Assembly (NCBI GenBank): GCA_034696485.1
Contig: JAQIWT010000493.1
Location: 1-19,204 of the forward strand
From: Isohypsibius dastychi
Lineage: Eukaryota > Tardigrada > Eutardigrada > Parachela > Isohypsibiidae
Direction: 5' to 3'
Length of the DNA stretch: 19,204 bases
Each line of letters opens with the position of its first letter. Within the stretch, counting starts at the first letter, position 1. Both the position numbers and the translations under genes were made by a program. The notes beneath the pieces were generated by a model. The model searched no databases and was not told the origin of the DNA. It saw only the letters and a program-made list of their open reading frames with translations. Below, piece by piece: positions 17,914-19,204 of the stretch.

Positions 17914-18433
17914 ATGAGTCAGATGTTTAGCAACCGGTAGTTCTCTGTAGATCTGGTACGAGCATGGCAACAACACATATTTCGGTCACAAGTCAGAAGA
18001 TCATCCTACTCCGATGATGGAATTTTGGCTGCAAATAGTGCAAGGTGTGAAATCAAGCTTTGCGACCTGCATTACTCAAGCTATGCAGAACCATTGTAAG
18101 TTTTTCAACAAAATTTGCTCATTAAATTCATTGAGCTTTGAACTTTCAAATTGTTGCTGAATAGTTGTTAATCTTCACTCATCGGAATTTTTTTTGTTTT
18201 CTCTGCAGTCGTTCCTTTGCTGCATTTCGCAGTCAGCATTCAACAGCCCGATTGAATTCCAGGACGACCTGAAACGTGTTGATGGGATGCCCCCTTTCAT
18301 TAACCGACTTGACCAGAAAAACATTGGATCGTACATCTCATGGAGGATGAATGAATATACAGAGTGGATGTATTCCGTGAATATAGTCCTCACGACTTCT
18401 CATGGTGTTCCTAGTCTGCAAAATGTTTTTTGA
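17914..18433 (+). CDS. hypothetical spliced gene, exons 17914-18095 and 18209-18433
   Basis: ATG 17914 begins MSQMFSNR, a TAG follows, then a good frame (RRSSYSDDGILAANSARCEI) to a canonical donor (ATT/GTAAGT at 18096). A 113-base intron ends in TTTTCTCTGCAG at 18208. The next exon reads NSPIEFQDDLKRVDGMPPFI ... SWRMNEYTEWMYSVNI to TGA 18431. Both exons look convincing, but splicing at these sites leaves a one-base phase mismatch, so there is an indel, a missed site or two genes. Past the TGA the frame is open for over 40 codons. Function not recognised. Confidence 0.45.
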
Positions 18434-18600
18434 AGGATGTGCAAAAAAGCACAGAAAAACTCCGGACAAGAACGCTATTTGCTATCGGAACTTGCAGCCG
18501 GATTGACAAACTTGTTGTTTTTTCAAAAACCTTTTCTTCATCATGTTCCGATGACTTGTTAGTCAAAAATGAGATAATCATGTAATTGAATTTCTCGATA

Positions 18601-19071
18601 GGTCACACTTGCATTCTGAACTTGCATTACGACACAATGAGGCGTTTGTTCGGACATGTTCCTTCCCTGATCGTCACGGTTACAAAAACTACCGGTAGAA
18701 CGTTATCTACTAACTTGTCACTGAGTTTCCTAGGCGAGAGTGCTAAAGAAATGTGTATCTCGAACGACGCGACCTCACCGCGTCTGCGACAGCGGGACAC
18801 CTGTGACCATATGCCGGCGATCATCCATGATGAGAAAGATACTTCAATTCTGATCACGGTCATTAACGAGGTATTCGAAGGGTATGAAGTGGATAACATG
18901 AATGTCTGCTATAAAGCTGGTGAAATTGTTACTGTCACCTGCAATGAAAGGCCAATGAAGGAAATATCTTCAAAGTAAGCGGGTCATCAAACTGATCAAA
19001 AAATGATCACTGACTCTGACAATTTTGTTACCTTGAAACTGTCTCTCGAGCCATCGTTGTGCCAATGTTGA
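18601..19071 (+). CDS. hypothetical exon, 126 codons or 156 with one TAA read through
   Basis: The frame begins at an acceptor (AATTTCTCGATAG ending at 18600) and is open with standard stops to TAA 18976-18978. It is beta-rich with several cysteines (PSLIVTVTKTTGRTLSTNLS; ILITVINEVFEGYEVDNMNV; VCYKAGEIVTVTCNERP), which could suit an extracellular or Ig-like fold, although I see no diagnostic motif. Beyond the TAA it continues for 30 codons (MITDSDNFVTLKLSLEPSLC) to TGA 19069. The TAA also forms part of a donor-like TCAAA/GTAAGC, so splicing at 18972 is an alternative to read-through. It may be a downstream exon of the 17914 gene. Confidence 0.45.
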
Positions 19072-19157
19072 CAGAAATGAAGTTTGCAGATGGAGATGAA
19101 TTCCAAACCTTGCTAATGGCTGAGAGAACGGAGTTGCGCTATTTCCCAATACTTCTT

Positions 19158-19204
19158 TATAATATAATATAATATAATATAATATAATATAATATAATAT
19201 AATA
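19158..19204. repeat. (TATAA)n / (AATAT)n microsatellite, cut by the window end
   Basis: About nine perfect five-base units run to the last base of the window. The array probably continues. Confidence 0.95.

Overview
This window reads as nuclear DNA of a eukaryote. Short introns of about 28-60 bases with GTAAG/GTGAG donors and pyrimidine-AG acceptors are visible. There is also a decayed Penelope-like retroelement, a pogo/Tigger-type MITE with a TA duplication, several diverged repeat families, no operons and no ribosome-binding sites. By eye GC is near 40%. I cannot name the species. No RNA gene was found. Most proteins have no family I recognise, so gene calls rest on reading-frame quality, splice phase, codon-position composition and paralogue comparison.

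Layout. 1-665: tail of a SWIM zinc-finger protein, possibly from a MULE-type transposase. 1207-1608: a fragment of a possible membrane protein. 1821-2651: the clearest gene, a long coiled-coil protein. 2652-6218: a patchy region holding a helical ORF, an inverted duplication (4000-4254 against 4996-5246), a serine/proline-rich spliced gene with a basic nuclear signal (4885-5735), and a short module repeated upstream of two genes. 6219-8001: a single-pass membrane protein followed by a three-exon gene. 8195-8690: repeats, matched in opposite orientation at 14840-15110. 9286-9603: a small secreted protein. 9970-11122 (minus strand): a membrane-anchored protein. 11146-12499: Penelope-like reverse transcriptase relic. 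13320-13831: MITE. 14018-14500: hypothetical gene. 15720-16389: acidic spliced gene. 16786-17876 (minus) and 17914-19071 (plus): small genes of unknown function, one with a partial tandem paralogue. The window ends in a five-base microsatellite.

The main observation is about stop codons. In several of the best frames, TAA or TAG interrupts sequence that still looks coding, and the frame stays open for roughly 30-60 more codons, often until TGA. Reading TAA/TAG as glutamine, as in the ciliate nuclear code, extends the coiled-coil, secreted, membrane and spliced genes coherently. In one gene it also makes an intron join in phase. A few frames also cross TGA where tryptophan would fit, which would resemble Condylostoma or karyorelict ciliates. 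The competing explanation is an ordinary code in a gene-poor region full of decaying genes, since CAA/CAG to TAA/TAG and TGG to TGA are common nonsense mutations and real frameshifts exist here, for example in the retroelement. The window alone does not settle this. Coordinates below mark where TAA/TAG must be read through.
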